Notes: generated from the sequence alone by a model not told the origin. Positions 49,503 to 60,959 are shown, counted from the first letter of the stretch. The stretch is DNA of 64,000 nucleotides from Actinomadura citrea (GCF_013409045.1 NZ_JACCBT010000001.1:6696001-6760000), one strand, 5' to 3'. Made by a program: numbers and translations.

Positions 49503-51593
49503 TCAGGTGTCGATGCGCTCCACGTCCAGCTCGGCTGCTCCGGCGGTGATGAACGCGCGGCGCGGGGCGACCTCGCTGCCCATCAGCAGGTCGAACACCT
49601 TGCCCGCCTCCTCGGCGTCCTCGATGCGGACGCGGCGCAGCACCCGGTGCCGGGGGTCGAGCGTCGTCTCCGCCAGCTGGTCGGCGTCCATCTCACCGAG
49701 GCCCTTGTAGCGCTGGATCGGCTCCTTCCAGCGCTGGCCCTTGCGCTCCAGCTCGACGAGCCGCTTCCGAAGCTCGGCGTCGGAGTAGGTGTAGATGTAC
49801 TTCTCCTGCCCCTTCCGCGGCTTGACCAGCTCGATGCGGTGCAGCGGCGGGACGGCGGAGTAGATCCGCCCGGCCTCCAGCATCGGCCGCATGTAGCGGT
49901 GGAAGAGGGTGAGCAGCAGCGTGCGGATGTGCGCGCCGTCGACGTCGGCGTCGGCCAGGATCACCACGCGCCCGTAGCGGGCGGCGTCGACGTCGAACGT
50001 CCGCCCCGACCCGGCGCCGAGCACCTGGATGATCGCGGCGCACTCGGCGTTCTTCAGCATGTCGGCGACGGACGCCTTCTGCACGTTCAGGATCTTGCCG
50101 CGGATCGGCAGCAGCGCCTGGAACTCGGAGTCGCGGGCCAGCTTGGCGGTACCGAGGGCCGAGTCGCCCTCGACGATGAACAACTCGCTGCGGTCGTCGG
50201 CTGAGCGGCAGTCGACGAGCTTGGCCGGGAGGGCGGAGTTCTCCAGGGCGTTCTTGCGGCGCTGGTTGTCGCGCTGGGTGCGGGCGGAGATGCGCGTCTT
50301 GGCCGCGCCGACCACCTTCTCCAGGACGGCGCGCAGCGGCTGCTTCTGCCCGCGCGACGGGTTCTCGAAGATCGCGCGCAGCTCGCGCAGCACGACCTGG
50401 GAGACGATGCGCGTCGCGGCGGACGTGCCGAGGACCTCCTTGGTCTGGCCCTCGAACTGCGGCTCGGGCAGGCGGACCGTCACCACGGCGGTGAGGCCCT
50501 CCAGGACGTCCTCCTTGATGACGTCCTCGTCGCCGTTCTTGAGCAGCTTCGTCGCGCGGAGCTGCTCGTTGAGGACCTTGAGCACGGCGCGGTCGAAGCC
50601 GCGCACGTGCGTGCCGCCCTTCGGGGTGGCGATCACGTTGACGAACGACTTGGTGATCGTGTCGTAGCCGTTGCCCCAGCGCAGCGCGATGTCGACCTCG
50701 AGGTCGCGCTCGACGTCGGTGGGCGTCAGGTGGCCCTGGTCGTCGAGGACGGGGACGGTCTCGGTGAAGTGGCCGCGCCCCTGGAGCCGCAGCACGTCGA
50801 CGATCGGGGCGTCCTTGGCGAGGTAGGAGCAGAACTCGCCGATGCCGCCGTCGAACCGGAACGTCTCGTCGACGATCTCCTCGCCGCGCTCGTCGCGGAC
50901 GTCGATCGTCAGGCCCGGGATGAGGAACGCGGTCTGCCGCATCCTGTCGAGGATGAGGGACTGCTCGACCGTGGCGTCCTTCAGGAAGATCTGCAGATCG
51001 GGCCAGAAGCGGACGCGGGTACCGGTGGTCTTCTTGGCGACCTTGCGGACCTGCCGCAGGCCCGACCGCTTCTTGAAGCGGGCGTTCGGGCGGCCCTCGT
51101 CGGCGAACTCGCCGGGCAGGCCGCGCCGGAAGCTGATCGCGTGGGTGTGGCCGTCGCGGTCGACCTCCACGTCCAGCCGCGCGGACAGCGCGTTGACCAC
51201 GGAGGCGCCGACGCCGTGCAGGCCGCCGGACGCCGTGTAGGACACGCCGCCGAACTTCCCGCCCGCGTGCAGCCGCGTCATGACCAGCTCGACGCCGGGC
51301 AGGCCCGTCTTGGGCTCCAGGTCGACCGGGATGCCGCGACCGTTGTCGCCCACCTCGAAGGAGCCGTCGGCGTGCATCGTCACGCTGATGTGCGTGCAGT
51401 AGCCCGCTAGGGCCTCGTCGACGCAGTTGTCGACGATCTCCCACAGGCAGTGCGCGAGGCCACGGCTGTCGGTCGACCCGATGTACATGCCGGGTCGCTT
51501 GCGCACGGCCTCCAGCCCCTCCAGCACCGAGAGGTGCCGGGCGGAGTAGCCGTGCGGGTCTTCGGTTGTCGCTTCGGCGGTCGCGGCGGTCAA
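49503..51593 (-). CDS. parE: DNA topoisomerase IV subunit B
   Basis: A 696-residue type IIA topoisomerase B subunit. The GHKL ATPase has WEIVDNCVDEALAG, EVGDNGRGIPVD and SGGLHGVGASVVNALS; the transducer and TOPRIM domain follow (ELFIVEGDSALGTAKLARD, VILADADVDGAHIRTLLL). It lacks the long insert found in proteobacterial GyrB. ParC is encoded 4.4 kb away in convergent orientation. The start is TTG at 51593, after GAGGAG; upstream frames are not conserved. Confidence 0.93.
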   Translation of the reverse strand: MTAATAEATTEDPHGYSARHLSVLEGLEAVRKRPGMYIGSTDSRGLAHCLWEIVDNCVDEALAGYCTHISVTMHADGSFEVGDNGRGIPVDLEPKTGLPGVELVMTRLHAGGKFGGVSYTASGGLHGVGASVVNALSARLDVEVDRDGHTHAISFRRGLPGEFADEGRPNARFKKRSGLRQVRKVAKKTTGTRVRFWPDLQIFLKDATVEQSLILDRMRQTAFLIPGLTIDVRDERGEEIVDETFRFDGGIGEFCSYLAKDAPIVDVLRLQGRGHFTETVPVLDDQGHLTPTDVERDLEVDIALRWGNGYDTITKSFVNVIATPKGGTHVRGFDRAVLKVLNEQLRATKLLKNGDEDVIKEDVLEGLTAVVTVRLPEPQFEGQTKEVLGTSAATRIVSQVVLRELRAIFENPSRGQKQPLRAVLEKVVGAAKTRISARTQRDNQRRKNALENSALPAKLVDCRSADDRSELFIVEGDSALGTAKLARDSEFQALLPIRGKILNVQKASVADMLKNAECAAIIQVLGAGSGRTFDVDAARYGRVVILADADVDGAHIRTLLLTLFHRYMRPMLEAGRIYSAVPPLHRIELVKPRKGQEKYIYTYSDAELRKRLVELERKGQRWKEPIQRYKGLGEMDADQLAETTLDPRHRVLRRVRIEDAEEAGKVFDLLMGSEVAPRRAFITAGAAELDVERIDT

Positions 51594-51804
51594 CGTGCGT
51601 GTGCTCCTCGGGGGTAGGACGGTCGGCAGCAGGGTACCCCCGGCCGCCGACAATCCACCGAAAGGCTCGCCGCCGCCGACGTTCCGCACGCCGGCGCGGG
51701 AGGGCCCGTACGGTTCGCCAGGCTACCCGTACTCCGACTTCTAGACCCGGACCTCCACCTTTGGATGGGTGTGAGAAGGCCCGATTCATCCCTACTGTCC
51801 TCCC

Positions 51805-52707
51805 ATGGCGCAAACGATCGAGGTCACGGGCCTCCGCAAGCGATATGGGGACATCCGGGCCGTGGACGGGGTGACGTTCGCCGTCGAGGAGGGCGAGTTC
51901 TTCGGCATCCTCGGGCCGAACGGCGCGGGCAAGACCACCACGCTGGAGATCATCGAGGGGCTGCGGGAGCCGGACGAGGGCGACCTCACCGTGCTCGGCC
52001 TGTCCCCGTGGCCGCGCAACTCCAAGCTCCTCCCCAGGATCGGCGTCCAGTTGCAGGCGTCGTCGTTCTTCGAGCGGCTGACCGCGCGCGAGCAGTTGCG
52101 GACGTTCGGCTCCCTCTACGGCGTCACGGCGAAGAAGGCCGACGCGATGCTCGAACTGGTCGGCCTGGACGACAAGGCCGACACCCGCGTCGAGAAGCTC
52201 TCCGGCGGCCAGGCGCAGCGCCTGTCCATCGCGTGCGCGCTCGTGCACGACCCCGAGCTCGTGTTCCTGGACGAGCCCACCGCCGCGCTGGACCCGCAGG
52301 CCCGCCGCAACCTGTGGGACGTGCTCCGGTCGATCAACACCGAGGGCCGCACCATCGTCCTGACCACGCACTACATGGACGAGGCGGAGATGTTGTGCGA
52401 CCGCGTCGCCATCATGGACGCGGGCAGGATCCTGAGGCTCGGCCCTCCGGCGGTGCTGGTACGCGGGCTGGACGCCCCGGCCAGGATCAGCGTGGCCAGC
52501 GGCGTCCTGGACGTCGGAGACGCGCGGCTGCTGCCGGGCGCGGACGAGGCCGAGGACGACGGCGTCTCGCTGACCATCTCCACCCGCGACCCCTCCGCGG
52601 TGGTCGCCGCCATGGCCGCCAAGGACGCGCTGGACGGCGTCCAGATCCGCGGCGCCACCCTTGAGGACGTCTTTCTGGAGCTCACCGGACGGGAGTACAG
52701 GGCGTGA
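51805..52707 (+). CDS. ABC-2 type exporter ATP-binding protein
   Basis: A 300-residue ATPase of the DrrA/NodI-like class: Walker A GPNGAGKTTT, Q-loop VQLQASSFFERLT, signature LSGGQAQRLSIACAL, Walker B LVFLDEPTAALDP, H-loop LTTHYMDEAEM, then a C-terminal DUF4162-like domain ending in TLEDVFLELTGREYRA. The stop overlaps the GTG of the permease gene by 4 nt. It powers an exporter of a drug or lipid-like substrate. The ATG has no good ribosome site. Confidence 0.94.
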   Translation: MAQTIEVTGLRKRYGDIRAVDGVTFAVEEGEFFGILGPNGAGKTTTLEIIEGLREPDEGDLTVLGLSPWPRNSKLLPRIGVQLQASSFFERLTAREQLRTFGSLYGVTAKKADAMLELVGLDDKADTRVEKLSGGQAQRLSIACALVHDPELVFLDEPTAALDPQARRNLWDVLRSINTEGRTIVLTTHYMDEAEMLCDRVAIMDAGRILRLGPPAVLVRGLDAPARISVASGVLDVGDARLLPGADEAEDDGVSLTISTRDPSAVVAAMAAKDALDGVQIRGATLEDVFLELTGREYRA

Positions 52708-53777
52708 GCACGTTCGAGAGTTTCAAGAGCCTGTCCAGGGCGATGTTCCTGGGCTTCCGGCGCGACCGCACCGCGCTGTTCTTCACCGTGCTGTTCCCCC
52801 TGATGTTCCTGGTCGTCTTCGGCGGGATCTTCGGCCACCAGTCCACGTCCAAGGTGAAGGTCCTGGAGGTCGGCAGGGCGCCGGTCCTCGACCAGGCGGT
52901 GGCGCAGGGAGCGGGAGAGCTCGGCAAGGTCCTGAAGGTCGAGAAGGCCACCGACCGCGCCGCCGCCCTGCGCACGGTGGAGAAGGGCGACGCGGACGCG
53001 GTCGTGGAGCAGCGCGGGGGCGAGCTGGTCGTCCACTACTCGGCGGCCGACCAGGTCAAGTCCGGGACGGTGCGGGGGCTGATGAACTCGGTCGTCCAGT
53101 CGGCGAACCTCTCGGCCTCCGGCAAGCCGCCCTCCTACCGGCTGACCGACCGGCAGGTGGAGGACGACTCGCTCAAGGCCATCCAGTTCTTCACGCCGAG
53201 CCTGCTGGGCTGGGCGCTGGCGTCGGCGGGCGTCTTCGGGGCGTCCCAGACGCTCGTCACGTGGCGGACCAAGGGAATCCTGCGCCGCCTCCAGCTCTCC
53301 CCGGCGCCCATTCCCACCGTGTTCGCCGCGCGCGTGGCGGTCAGCCTCGCCGTGGCCCTCGTCCAGTTCGCGCTCTTCGTGGTCGTGGCGCAGCTCCCGA
53401 TGTTCGGCCTGAAGCTCAGCGGCGCCTGGTGGATGGCGATCCCGATGGTGATCGCGGGCGTGCTGGCCTTCCTGTCGATCGGGATGCTGATCGGCGCGTG
53501 GGCCAAGACCCAGGAGACCGCCCAGGCGGTGACCCAGCTGATCGTGCTGCCGATGGCGTTCCTGGGCGGCTCGTTCTTCCCGCTGGACGCCTCGCCGGGC
53601 TGGATGAGGGCGCTGTCCTACATCTTCCCCCTGCGCTATCTCAACGAGGGCATGCTCAATGTGATGGGCAGAGGGCTCGGGCCGACCTCCGCACTGCCCC
53701 AGATCGCCGTTCTGCTGGGGGTCGCGGTCGTCGGGGCCTTGATCGCCGTACGCCTGTTCCGGTGGGACGCCGCCTAA
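52704..53777 (+). CDS. ABC-2 type exporter permease
   Basis: A 357-residue permease. One N-terminal helix (LFFTVLFPLMFLVVFGGIFG), a long external domain (about 40-165), then five helices (LLGWALASAGVFGASQTLVT, VAVSLAVALVQFALFVVVAQ, MVIAGVLAFLSIGMLIGAWA, QLIVLPMAFLGGSFFPLDAS, AVLLGVAVVGALIAVRLF) in the ABC2_membrane pattern. Coupled by overlap to the ATPase gene. Substrate unknown. Confidence 0.93.
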   Translation: MSTFESFKSLSRAMFLGFRRDRTALFFTVLFPLMFLVVFGGIFGHQSTSKVKVLEVGRAPVLDQAVAQGAGELGKVLKVEKATDRAAALRTVEKGDADAVVEQRGGELVVHYSAADQVKSGTVRGLMNSVVQSANLSASGKPPSYRLTDRQVEDDSLKAIQFFTPSLLGWALASAGVFGASQTLVTWRTKGILRRLQLSPAPIPTVFAARVAVSLAVALVQFALFVVVAQLPMFGLKLSGAWWMAIPMVIAGVLAFLSIGMLIGAWAKTQETAQAVTQLIVLPMAFLGGSFFPLDASPGWMRALSYIFPLRYLNEGMLNVMGRGLGPTSALPQIAVLLGVAVVGALIAVRLFRWDAA

Positions 53778-53896
53778 TGTGACCTCGATCACTTATTGGG
53801 CCATTCTGCTGTGGGCGTACGAAGAACCAGGTTGGGAACGCCGACGTCGGGTTAGATGTTGTCCTAAGTACCGACCCCGAGCATGAGGAAGGTGCC

Positions 53897-54127
53897 GTGA
53901 CTGGAGCCCTTGCCCCAACCAAGCCGCTGACCGTCGCCGACCGATGCGACCGCTGCGGCGCTCAGGCCTACGTCCGTGCGGTCCTTGTAGGCGGCGGCGA
54001 CCTTCTGTTCTGCGCCCACCACGGACGCAAGTACGCAGAGGCGCTCCGCTCCAACGGGGCCGACATACAGGACGAGACCAACCGGCTCACCGAAACCCCT
54101 GCCGCCGCTCCTGACGAGGAGCGGTAG
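53897..54127 (+). CDS. DUF7455 domain-containing protein
   Basis: A 76-residue protein of an actinobacterial family found near hrdB and parE. Potential zinc ligands: RCDRCGAQ and LLFCAHHGRKY. N- and C-terminal tails are polar. GTG at 53897 follows a GGAAGG-like site. Function unknown; zinc binding is inferred from the CxxC and CxHH pattern. Confidence 0.9.
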   Translation: MTGALAPTKPLTVADRCDRCGAQAYVRAVLVGGGDLLFCAHHGRKYAEALRSNGADIQDETNRLTETPAAAPDEER

Positions 54128-54151
54128 ACCTCCAAATAGAGCGAGCCAAGG

Positions 54152-54181
54152 ACGGCGGTCACCGGAGACGGTGGCCGCCGT
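54152..54181 (+). terminator. Terminator after DUF7455 gene
   Basis: A 12-bp stem (54152-54163 with 54170-54181, one G-T pair) and a 6-nt loop, followed by the T-rich TCGCTTTCATTCCTTTC. It lies 25 bp after the stop. Confidence 0.8.
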
Positions 54182-54303
54182 TCGCTTTCATTCCTTTCGC
54201 GTGCCGAGCAGCATGATGCGGCGATAATCGCGGAGAGTATGCGAGTGATTGCATATCGTAACCATATTGGGACAGTGCCGAGATGCGCTCGGCCCTCCAC
54301 TTC

Positions 54304-55035
54304 TCACCTCGCGGTGGCATTCCTCACGCGGTAGTGATAGGCGCCCGCCTGCACGAACCCCTCCGACTCGTACAGCGCCCTGGCGGGAGCGTTCCGCTCG
54401 ACGACGACCAGGTACGCCCGCTTGCATCCCTGCTCGCTCCCCCAACCGAGAAGGGCCCGCAGGACGCGCCGACCCAGCCCCCGCCTTCGCGCGTCCGGCG
54501 CGACGGCCATGGCGTAGACGCCCAGCCAGTCTCCCTGGGGCACGCCGCGCCCCACGGCGAGACCGTCCACGCAGGCGTAGCCGGCGCTCACACCCCTCAG
54601 GATCTTCTCCGCCACCGGCAGCCGGCGGTCGTAGCGACCGTCCACCGACCACCACAGATCGAGCCACTCCCGGGACGGGGCGTCCATGACGTCCACGCGC
54701 TCCCGCTCGTAGGGACCGCCCAGTTCGGCCGTCATCGCGATCGTGCGTTCGACCAGCTCGTAGCCTCGCCCCTCAAGAACCCCGTCGAGCCCCTCAGGCC
54801 GCGCCTGGGCGTCCATCAGGAACACGGTCGGCAGCCCAAGCGCGGTGTAGAAGCGCTCAGCCCGCTCAACGGCCCGATCCACGTCCCCTGGGTCGTACAG
54901 GGGCAGGACGGAGTTGGCCCGCTTGGTCACGCCGTCGGCGTGGCGCAGCAGCCAGCCGCCAATATCCTGTGCGGAGGGCGCGGGCCACGCTTCGGCGACC
55001 AGTTCGTCCAACCGCCTCTCCAGGGACCGCGCCAT
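54304..55035 (-). CDS. GNAT family N-acetyltransferase
   Basis: A 243-residue acetyltransferase. The C-terminal half (about 125-240) is the GNAT domain: LGVYAMAVAPDARRRGLGRR with the acetyl-CoA loop RRRGLG, and YLVVVERNAPARALYESEGF. The N-terminal half is a degenerate GNAT-like domain (ADGVTKRANSVLPLYDPGD is typical of a subgroup). Substrate unknown. ATG at 55035 is 23 bp from the divergent yaaA start. Confidence 0.9.
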   Translation of the reverse strand: MARSLERRLDELVAEAWPAPSAQDIGGWLLRHADGVTKRANSVLPLYDPGDVDRAVERAERFYTALGLPTVFLMDAQARPEGLDGVLEGRGYELVERTIAMTAELGGPYERERVDVMDAPSREWLDLWWSVDGRYDRRLPVAEKILRGVSAGYACVDGLAVGRGVPQGDWLGVYAMAVAPDARRRGLGRRVLRALLGWGSEQGCKRAYLVVVERNAPARALYESEGFVQAGAYHYRVRNATAR

Positions 55036-55058
55036 CTGTCACCGCTTTCGGGGGAATC

Positions 55059-55802
55059 GTGCACATCCTGCTGCCGCCGTCGGAGAAGAAGGCTACCGAG
55101 GGGGACGGTCCGCCCCTCGACCTCGCCTCGCTGAGCTTCCCCGGCCTGACGCCGGCACGGCGGCGCGTCCTCGCGGCCCTGGCGAAGGCGTGCCGGGGCG
55201 CCGACGCGGCGGAGGTACTCGGTCTTCCCCCCGGGCAGGCGGGCGAGGCCCTCGCCCGCAACAGGGCGCTGCGCAAGGCGCCGACCCTGCCGGCGGCGCG
55301 GCTGTACACCGGTGTCCTCTACGACAACCTCGACCTGCCCGATCTGGACGCCGAGGCCGCCGCCCGGCAGATCATCGTGTTCTCGGGGCTGTGGGGCGCG
55401 CTGAGGCTCACCGACCGCGTCCCGCCCTACCGGCTGTCCATGGGGGTGTCGTTGCCCCCTGGGGGCGGCCTGGGGGCGTCGTGGCGCCCGGCGATGCGCA
55501 AGGCCCTCCGGCTGGACGACGACCTGGTCGTGGACATGCGGTCCGGACCGTACGCGTCGGTGTGGAAGGCGCCGGGCCCGGCGGTCTCCGTCAGGGTGTT
55601 CCGGGAGCGACTCGCGGGCGGCGTCGCCAAGCGCACCGTCGTCAGCCATATGGCCAAGGCGACCCGCGGGCGGATCGCCCACGACCTGATCAAGGCGGGC
55701 GCCGCGCCGCGCACCCCGGAGGACCTGGTGAAGGCCGTCGCCGGCCTCGGCCATACCGTCGAGCTGAACGGCGCGAACCTCGACGTCATCCTGCACGACT
55801 GA
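55059..55802 (+). CDS. yaaA: Peroxide stress protein YaaA (UPF0246)
   Basis: A 247-residue protein. Family hallmarks are HILLPPSEKKATEG, ARLYTGVLYDNLDL, IVFSGLWGALRLTDRVPPYR and the DLVVDMRSGPYASVW and SHMAKATRGRIAHDLI segments. In E. coli YaaA lowers intracellular iron during peroxide stress and binds DNA. GTG at 55059 follows GGGGGA. A strong hairpin stands between this gene and rpoD. Confidence 0.9.
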   Translation: MHILLPPSEKKATEGDGPPLDLASLSFPGLTPARRRVLAALAKACRGADAAEVLGLPPGQAGEALARNRALRKAPTLPAARLYTGVLYDNLDLPDLDAEAAARQIIVFSGLWGALRLTDRVPPYRLSMGVSLPPGGGLGASWRPAMRKALRLDDDLVVDMRSGPYASVWKAPGPAVSVRVFRERLAGGVAKRTVVSHMAKATRGRIAHDLIKAGAAPRTPEDLVKAVAGLGHTVELNGANLDVILHD

Positions 55803-55840
55803 CGGCCCGCGCACGGATCGACGGCACGCGCCCGGTGCGC

Positions 55841-55874
55841 GGCAGGGCCCCGGCGAGATCGCCGGGGCCCTGCC
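55841..55874. terminator. 16-bp perfect inverted repeat between yaaA and rpoD
   Basis: Arms 55841-55856 and 55859-55874 pair perfectly around a 2-nt centre (14-bp stem with 6-nt loop in RNA). It lies between convergent genes and should terminate both, including the rpoD transcript whose stop is 26 bp away. Confidence 0.85.
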
Positions 55875-55899
55875 GTCGGTCGGTACGCGGCGCGGCCGG

Positions 55900-57546
<1,647 letters not shown>

Positions 57547-57799
57547 AAATACCTCTCGAACGAACGTGTGGCTTGGTTGACCCAAGTGCCCTGACGGGCT
57601 CGGCCTCACACTGGGTGGGACCACACACGGAGCGGACCTCCCGGTGCGGGACCGCAGCGTACCCGCTCTCTCTGGGTCAAGCATTCTGGCACTGCTGCGC
57701 ATTCCGCCTCGGAGTCCTACCCGGTAACACTCCACCTTAGAGGGCGCGGGGCGGTCCTTCGAACGTCTCGGACCGTCTCAGCGCCGACTTCGGCGGGGT
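57547..57799. other. rpoD upstream region
   Basis: A 253-bp gap between the rpoD start and the stop of the PAS/PP2C gene, both on the minus strand. It should contain the rpoD promoter(s) and the end of the phosphatase transcript. No hairpin or gene could be supported. Confidence 0.4.
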
Positions 57800-59878
57800 T
57801 CACTCGGACTTGGGCGGGACGTGCAGGGCAAGCACGGTCACATCGTCTACCTGCTCATACCCGGCAAGCATCCGATCGACCAGGAAGTCGACGAGTCTCT
57901 CGGGATCTCCTACCACTTCAGGTGGGGCGTCCGCCGCGACGGCGACAAGCTCCTCCAGCCCGGCGTCCACCCCACGCCTACGGTTCTCCACAAGTCCATC
58001 GGAATAGAAGACCACAGTGTTGCCGGTCTGGATGGAAAAACTTGTCTGCTGCCGCTGGCTCGGCCAGCCGAGGGGCGTTCCAGGTTCCCGCGTGCTCACG
58101 CGGGCGGGCTTGTCGGGCGAGATCAGCAGGGCCGGAGGATGGCCCGCGTTGCTGAGCTCCCCCTGCCCGGTCTCGGGGTCGATGACCGCGTAGACGACGG
58201 TGGTGAACTGCTCCTCGTCCTCGGTGGCGCTGAACAGCCGGTCGAGCCCGGCCAGGACGGCGGCGGGACGCGGGTCGTTCAGCGCGAGGGCGCGCAGGGC
58301 GTTGCGGACGCGGCCCATTCCGGCCGCGGCGAGGACGCCCTTGCCCATCACGTCGCCGACGGCCACGGCGAGCCGGTTGTCGGCCAGGCGGAAGACGTCG
58401 TACCAGTCGCCGCCCACCTGCACGTGGCGTGTCGCGGGGTTGTAGCGGGCGGCCAGCGCCATGCCCGGGAGCTGCGGCAGGTCGCTCGGCAGCAGGCTCC
58501 GCTGGAGCTCCTCGGCGGTCTTGTGCTCGCGCTCGAACAGCAGGGCGCGCTCCACGGCCAGCGCGCACTGGCCCGCCAGCGCCTCCAGGAAGACCCGCTC
58601 CTCCTCGGTGATCTCCCTGGGCCGGGTGAACGAGAAGCGGAGCGCGCCGATCGGGGCACCGGCCGCGAGCAGCGGCAGGCCCACCCAGGCGCGCTCCTCC
58701 GTGTGCTGGGCGAACAGGTCCCGCTCGCCGTGGCCCAGTTGCAGGCGCAGGCTGTCGGGGTGCTCGGCCAGGAACGGCCGGCTCTCGCGCACCGCCACCG
58801 ACATCACGGTCTGGTCGCTGACCTTGATCGCGTCGCGGGACGCCGAGGGCGTCTCGCCCTCCGAGCCCGGCTGGGACGGGGCCACGATGCTGAGCCGCAG
58901 CTTGTCGTCGTCCAGCAGGGCCACCGCGGAGTAGTCGGCGCCGATGGCGGACCGTCCGACCTCGGTGATGACCTGGACCACCTGGGAGACGGTCAAGGCC
59001 TCGGCGAGCATGGAAGTGGCCTGCTGGAGGCGGGCGGTGCGCAGCGCCGCCGCCGAGAGCTGCTCGGTCAGGCGGCCGCGCATCTCCTCGGCCTCGCGCT
59101 GCCCCGTGACGTCGGTGTTGGCGCCGACCCACTCGATCACCGCGTCGCCGCGCCAGATGGGCACGGCCCTGACGTCGAAGTGCCGGTAGGTGCCGCTCTT
59201 GGTGCGGATGCGGTAGTTGGTCTCGAAGACCCGGTTCTCCCCGACGCAGTCGCGCCAGTGCGCGTCGATGCGGGGCCGGTCCTCGGGGTGCACGACCGAC
59301 AGCCAGCCGCCGACCGCGTAGTCGTCCGGCGTCTGGCCGGTGATCGCGCGCCACTCGGGCGCGTCGTCGATCACGCCGCCGGCCGGTGCGGCGACCCACA
59401 CCACCTGGGCGCTGGCCTCCACGAGCGAGCGGTAGCGCTGCTCCTTGCGGCGGATGACCTCCTCGGCCCTGCGCCGCTCGGTCACGTCCAGGGCGGTCAG
59501 GACGACGCCCGGCCGCTCGTCGCCGCCGCCCTTGGCGGGCAGCCACGTGCACGACAGGATGCGCTCCTCGACGGCGGTGGCCACTCCGGGCGGCGCGCCG
59601 GACGCCTCGGGCGCCCGGACCGGGAAGACGAGTTCGAGATCGCTCACCGCGCGGTCTTCGGCGATCACCTTGCGGAGCGCCGTCTCGAACGCCGCCGCCA
59701 GGGTCTCCGGCAGCACCTCCGACGGCCGGCGCTGCTGGAGATCGCGGACGCGCACGTCCAGCAGTTCCGCGAGCGCGTCGTTGGCCCGGCGGCAACGCAG
59801 GTCGCGGTCGAAGAACGCCAGCCCCTCGGGGGCTTCCTTCAGCAAGGTCGCGTACAGCGCGGCGTCGGACGCATCCAT
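57800..59878 (-). CDS. PAS/GAF SpoIIE-type protein phosphatase
   Basis: A 692-residue regulator. Two PAS domains (about 10-150, FFDRDLRCRRANDALAELLD; and about 160-270, GGWLSVVHPEDRPRIDAHWR), a GAF domain (about 290-440, SQVVQVITEVGRSAIGADYS) and a C-terminal PP2C/SpoIIE phosphatase with DWYDVFRLADNRLAVAVGDV and NTVVFYSDGLVENRRRG. Such proteins dephosphorylate anti-sigma-factor antagonists in actinomycetes. No kinase domain and no membrane segment, so it is a cytosolic sensor. ATG at 59878 follows GGAGGGG. Confidence 0.93.
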   Translation of the reverse strand: MDASDAALYATLLKEAPEGLAFFDRDLRCRRANDALAELLDVRVRDLQQRRPSEVLPETLAAAFETALRKVIAEDRAVSDLELVFPVRAPEASGAPPGVATAVEERILSCTWLPAKGGGDERPGVVLTALDVTERRRAEEVIRRKEQRYRSLVEASAQVVWVAAPAGGVIDDAPEWRAITGQTPDDYAVGGWLSVVHPEDRPRIDAHWRDCVGENRVFETNYRIRTKSGTYRHFDVRAVPIWRGDAVIEWVGANTDVTGQREAEEMRGRLTEQLSAAALRTARLQQATSMLAEALTVSQVVQVITEVGRSAIGADYSAVALLDDDKLRLSIVAPSQPGSEGETPSASRDAIKVSDQTVMSVAVRESRPFLAEHPDSLRLQLGHGERDLFAQHTEERAWVGLPLLAAGAPIGALRFSFTRPREITEEERVFLEALAGQCALAVERALLFEREHKTAEELQRSLLPSDLPQLPGMALAARYNPATRHVQVGGDWYDVFRLADNRLAVAVGDVMGKGVLAAAGMGRVRNALRALALNDPRPAAVLAGLDRLFSATEDEEQFTTVVYAVIDPETGQGELSNAGHPPALLISPDKPARVSTREPGTPLGWPSQRQQTSFSIQTGNTVVFYSDGLVENRRRGVDAGLEELVAVAADAPPEVVGDPERLVDFLVDRMLAGYEQVDDVTVLALHVPPKSE

Positions 59879-60258
59879 GGGCTGCCCCTCCACCCCTGAG
59901 ACGCGGGGATGCGGAACGGACGTCTCGGTGCTCAACGACAACACCTCCGCCCCAGAGGGTCCCGTACCGCGCGGCAATTATTCATCACTATGAGTGAATG
60001 GGAGCAGGTTAACGCTCCCGCCTCCATCACAACACCGGTCGGAGTCAGGTATTCATCATCCCGATGGTTCGCCGCCTACGGAAGCCCTGCTGAACATCCT
60101 TGTCCCTTCGGCCCCAGACGAACTCGTCGGTTTCGGACACCGTCGTGGAGGGCCCGCGGGGCGGCCCGGCAAGGACGGCGAGTAGGAGATGTTACGGCGT
60201 GCAAGCGTCACTGGATGTCAACTCGCCACGTTCGGCGAGTTCCACCCCGCTCCCGACC
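59879..60258. other. Intergenic region, no gene supported
   Basis: A 380-bp gap between two minus-strand genes. It contains a hairpin for the HhH-GPD gene (60220-60241), an AT-rich patch with a small dyad (TCACT-ATG-AGTGA, 59985-59997) and two ATTCATCA motifs (near 59980 and 60050), probably the promoter of the phosphatase gene. Open frames there show no coding bias. Confidence 0.5.
60220..60241 (-). terminator. Hairpin after HhH-GPD gene
   Basis: AACTCGCC (60220-60227), 6-nt loop, GGCGAGTT (60234-60241), 17 bp past the stop on the minus strand. Likely intrinsic terminator. Confidence 0.65.
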
Positions 60259-60840
60259 TTACTCGGCGGCCTTGGCGGCGGCCTTCATTTCCTGCTTGAA
60301 GGCCCGCACCCTGGCGAGAGAGTCGGGGCCGGTGATGTCGGCGACGGACCGGTGCGAGCCCTCCTCACCGTAGTCGCCGGCCGCCTCGCGCCAGCCGTCC
60401 GGCCGAATTCCGTACTGCTTGCCCAGCAGGGCCAGGAAGATCTGTGCCTTCTGTTTGCCGAAGCCCGGAAGGGCGTTCAGCCGCTTGTACAGCTCCTTGC
60501 CGCTGTCGACGCCCTTCCACAGCTTCTCGGCGTCCCCGTCGTAGTGGTCCACGAGGTACCGGCACAGCTGCTGGACGCGCTTGGCCATCGAACCGGGATA
60601 ACGGTGGACCGCCGGCTTCTCTGCCAGGAGCGCCGCGAACCGCTCGGGGTCATGGGCGGCGATCTCGTGGGCGTCCAGGTCGTCCGAACCGAGCCGCTGC
60701 GCGATGGTGTAGGGGCCGGAGAACGCCCATTCCATCGGGACCTGCTGGTCGAGCAACATGCCCACAAGAGCGGCCAGCGGACTGCGTCCGAGCAGCTCGT
60801 CGGCCTCCGGACGCTGTGCGAGGTGAACCTTCGTGGCCAT
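60259..60840 (-). CDS. HhH-GPD-type base excision DNA repair protein
   Basis: A 193-residue protein of the actinobacterial HhH-GPD group. The DQQVPMEWAFSGPYTIAQRL segment and the helix-hairpin-helix LNALPGFGKQKAQIFLALLG are clear. The catalytic Asp of the GPD motif is not obvious (the region reads RPDGWREAAGDYGEEGSHRS), so glycosylase activity is uncertain. No iron-sulfur cluster cysteines. ATG at 60840. Confidence 0.88.
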   Translation of the reverse strand: MATKVHLAQRPEADELLGRSPLAALVGMLLDQQVPMEWAFSGPYTIAQRLGSDDLDAHEIAAHDPERFAALLAEKPAVHRYPGSMAKRVQQLCRYLVDHYDGDAEKLWKGVDSGKELYKRLNALPGFGKQKAQIFLALLGKQYGIRPDGWREAAGDYGEEGSHRSVADITGPDSLARVRAFKQEMKAAAKAAE

Positions 60841-60959
60841 GGGCTCAGCTTAGGGCGGCGCCCGGATCCTGCTGGGGGGCGACGCCCGGATCTGTCAGAA
60901 GTCTTACGAGGTCCCCCGGACCCTGGCGAGCCGCAGGCGGCGGGTGCTCGAATGGAACG

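Noticed and set aside
59985..59997. Small dyad TCACT-ATG-AGTGA as an operator
   Set aside because: Arms of only 5 bp in an AT-rich patch; too weak to claim alone.
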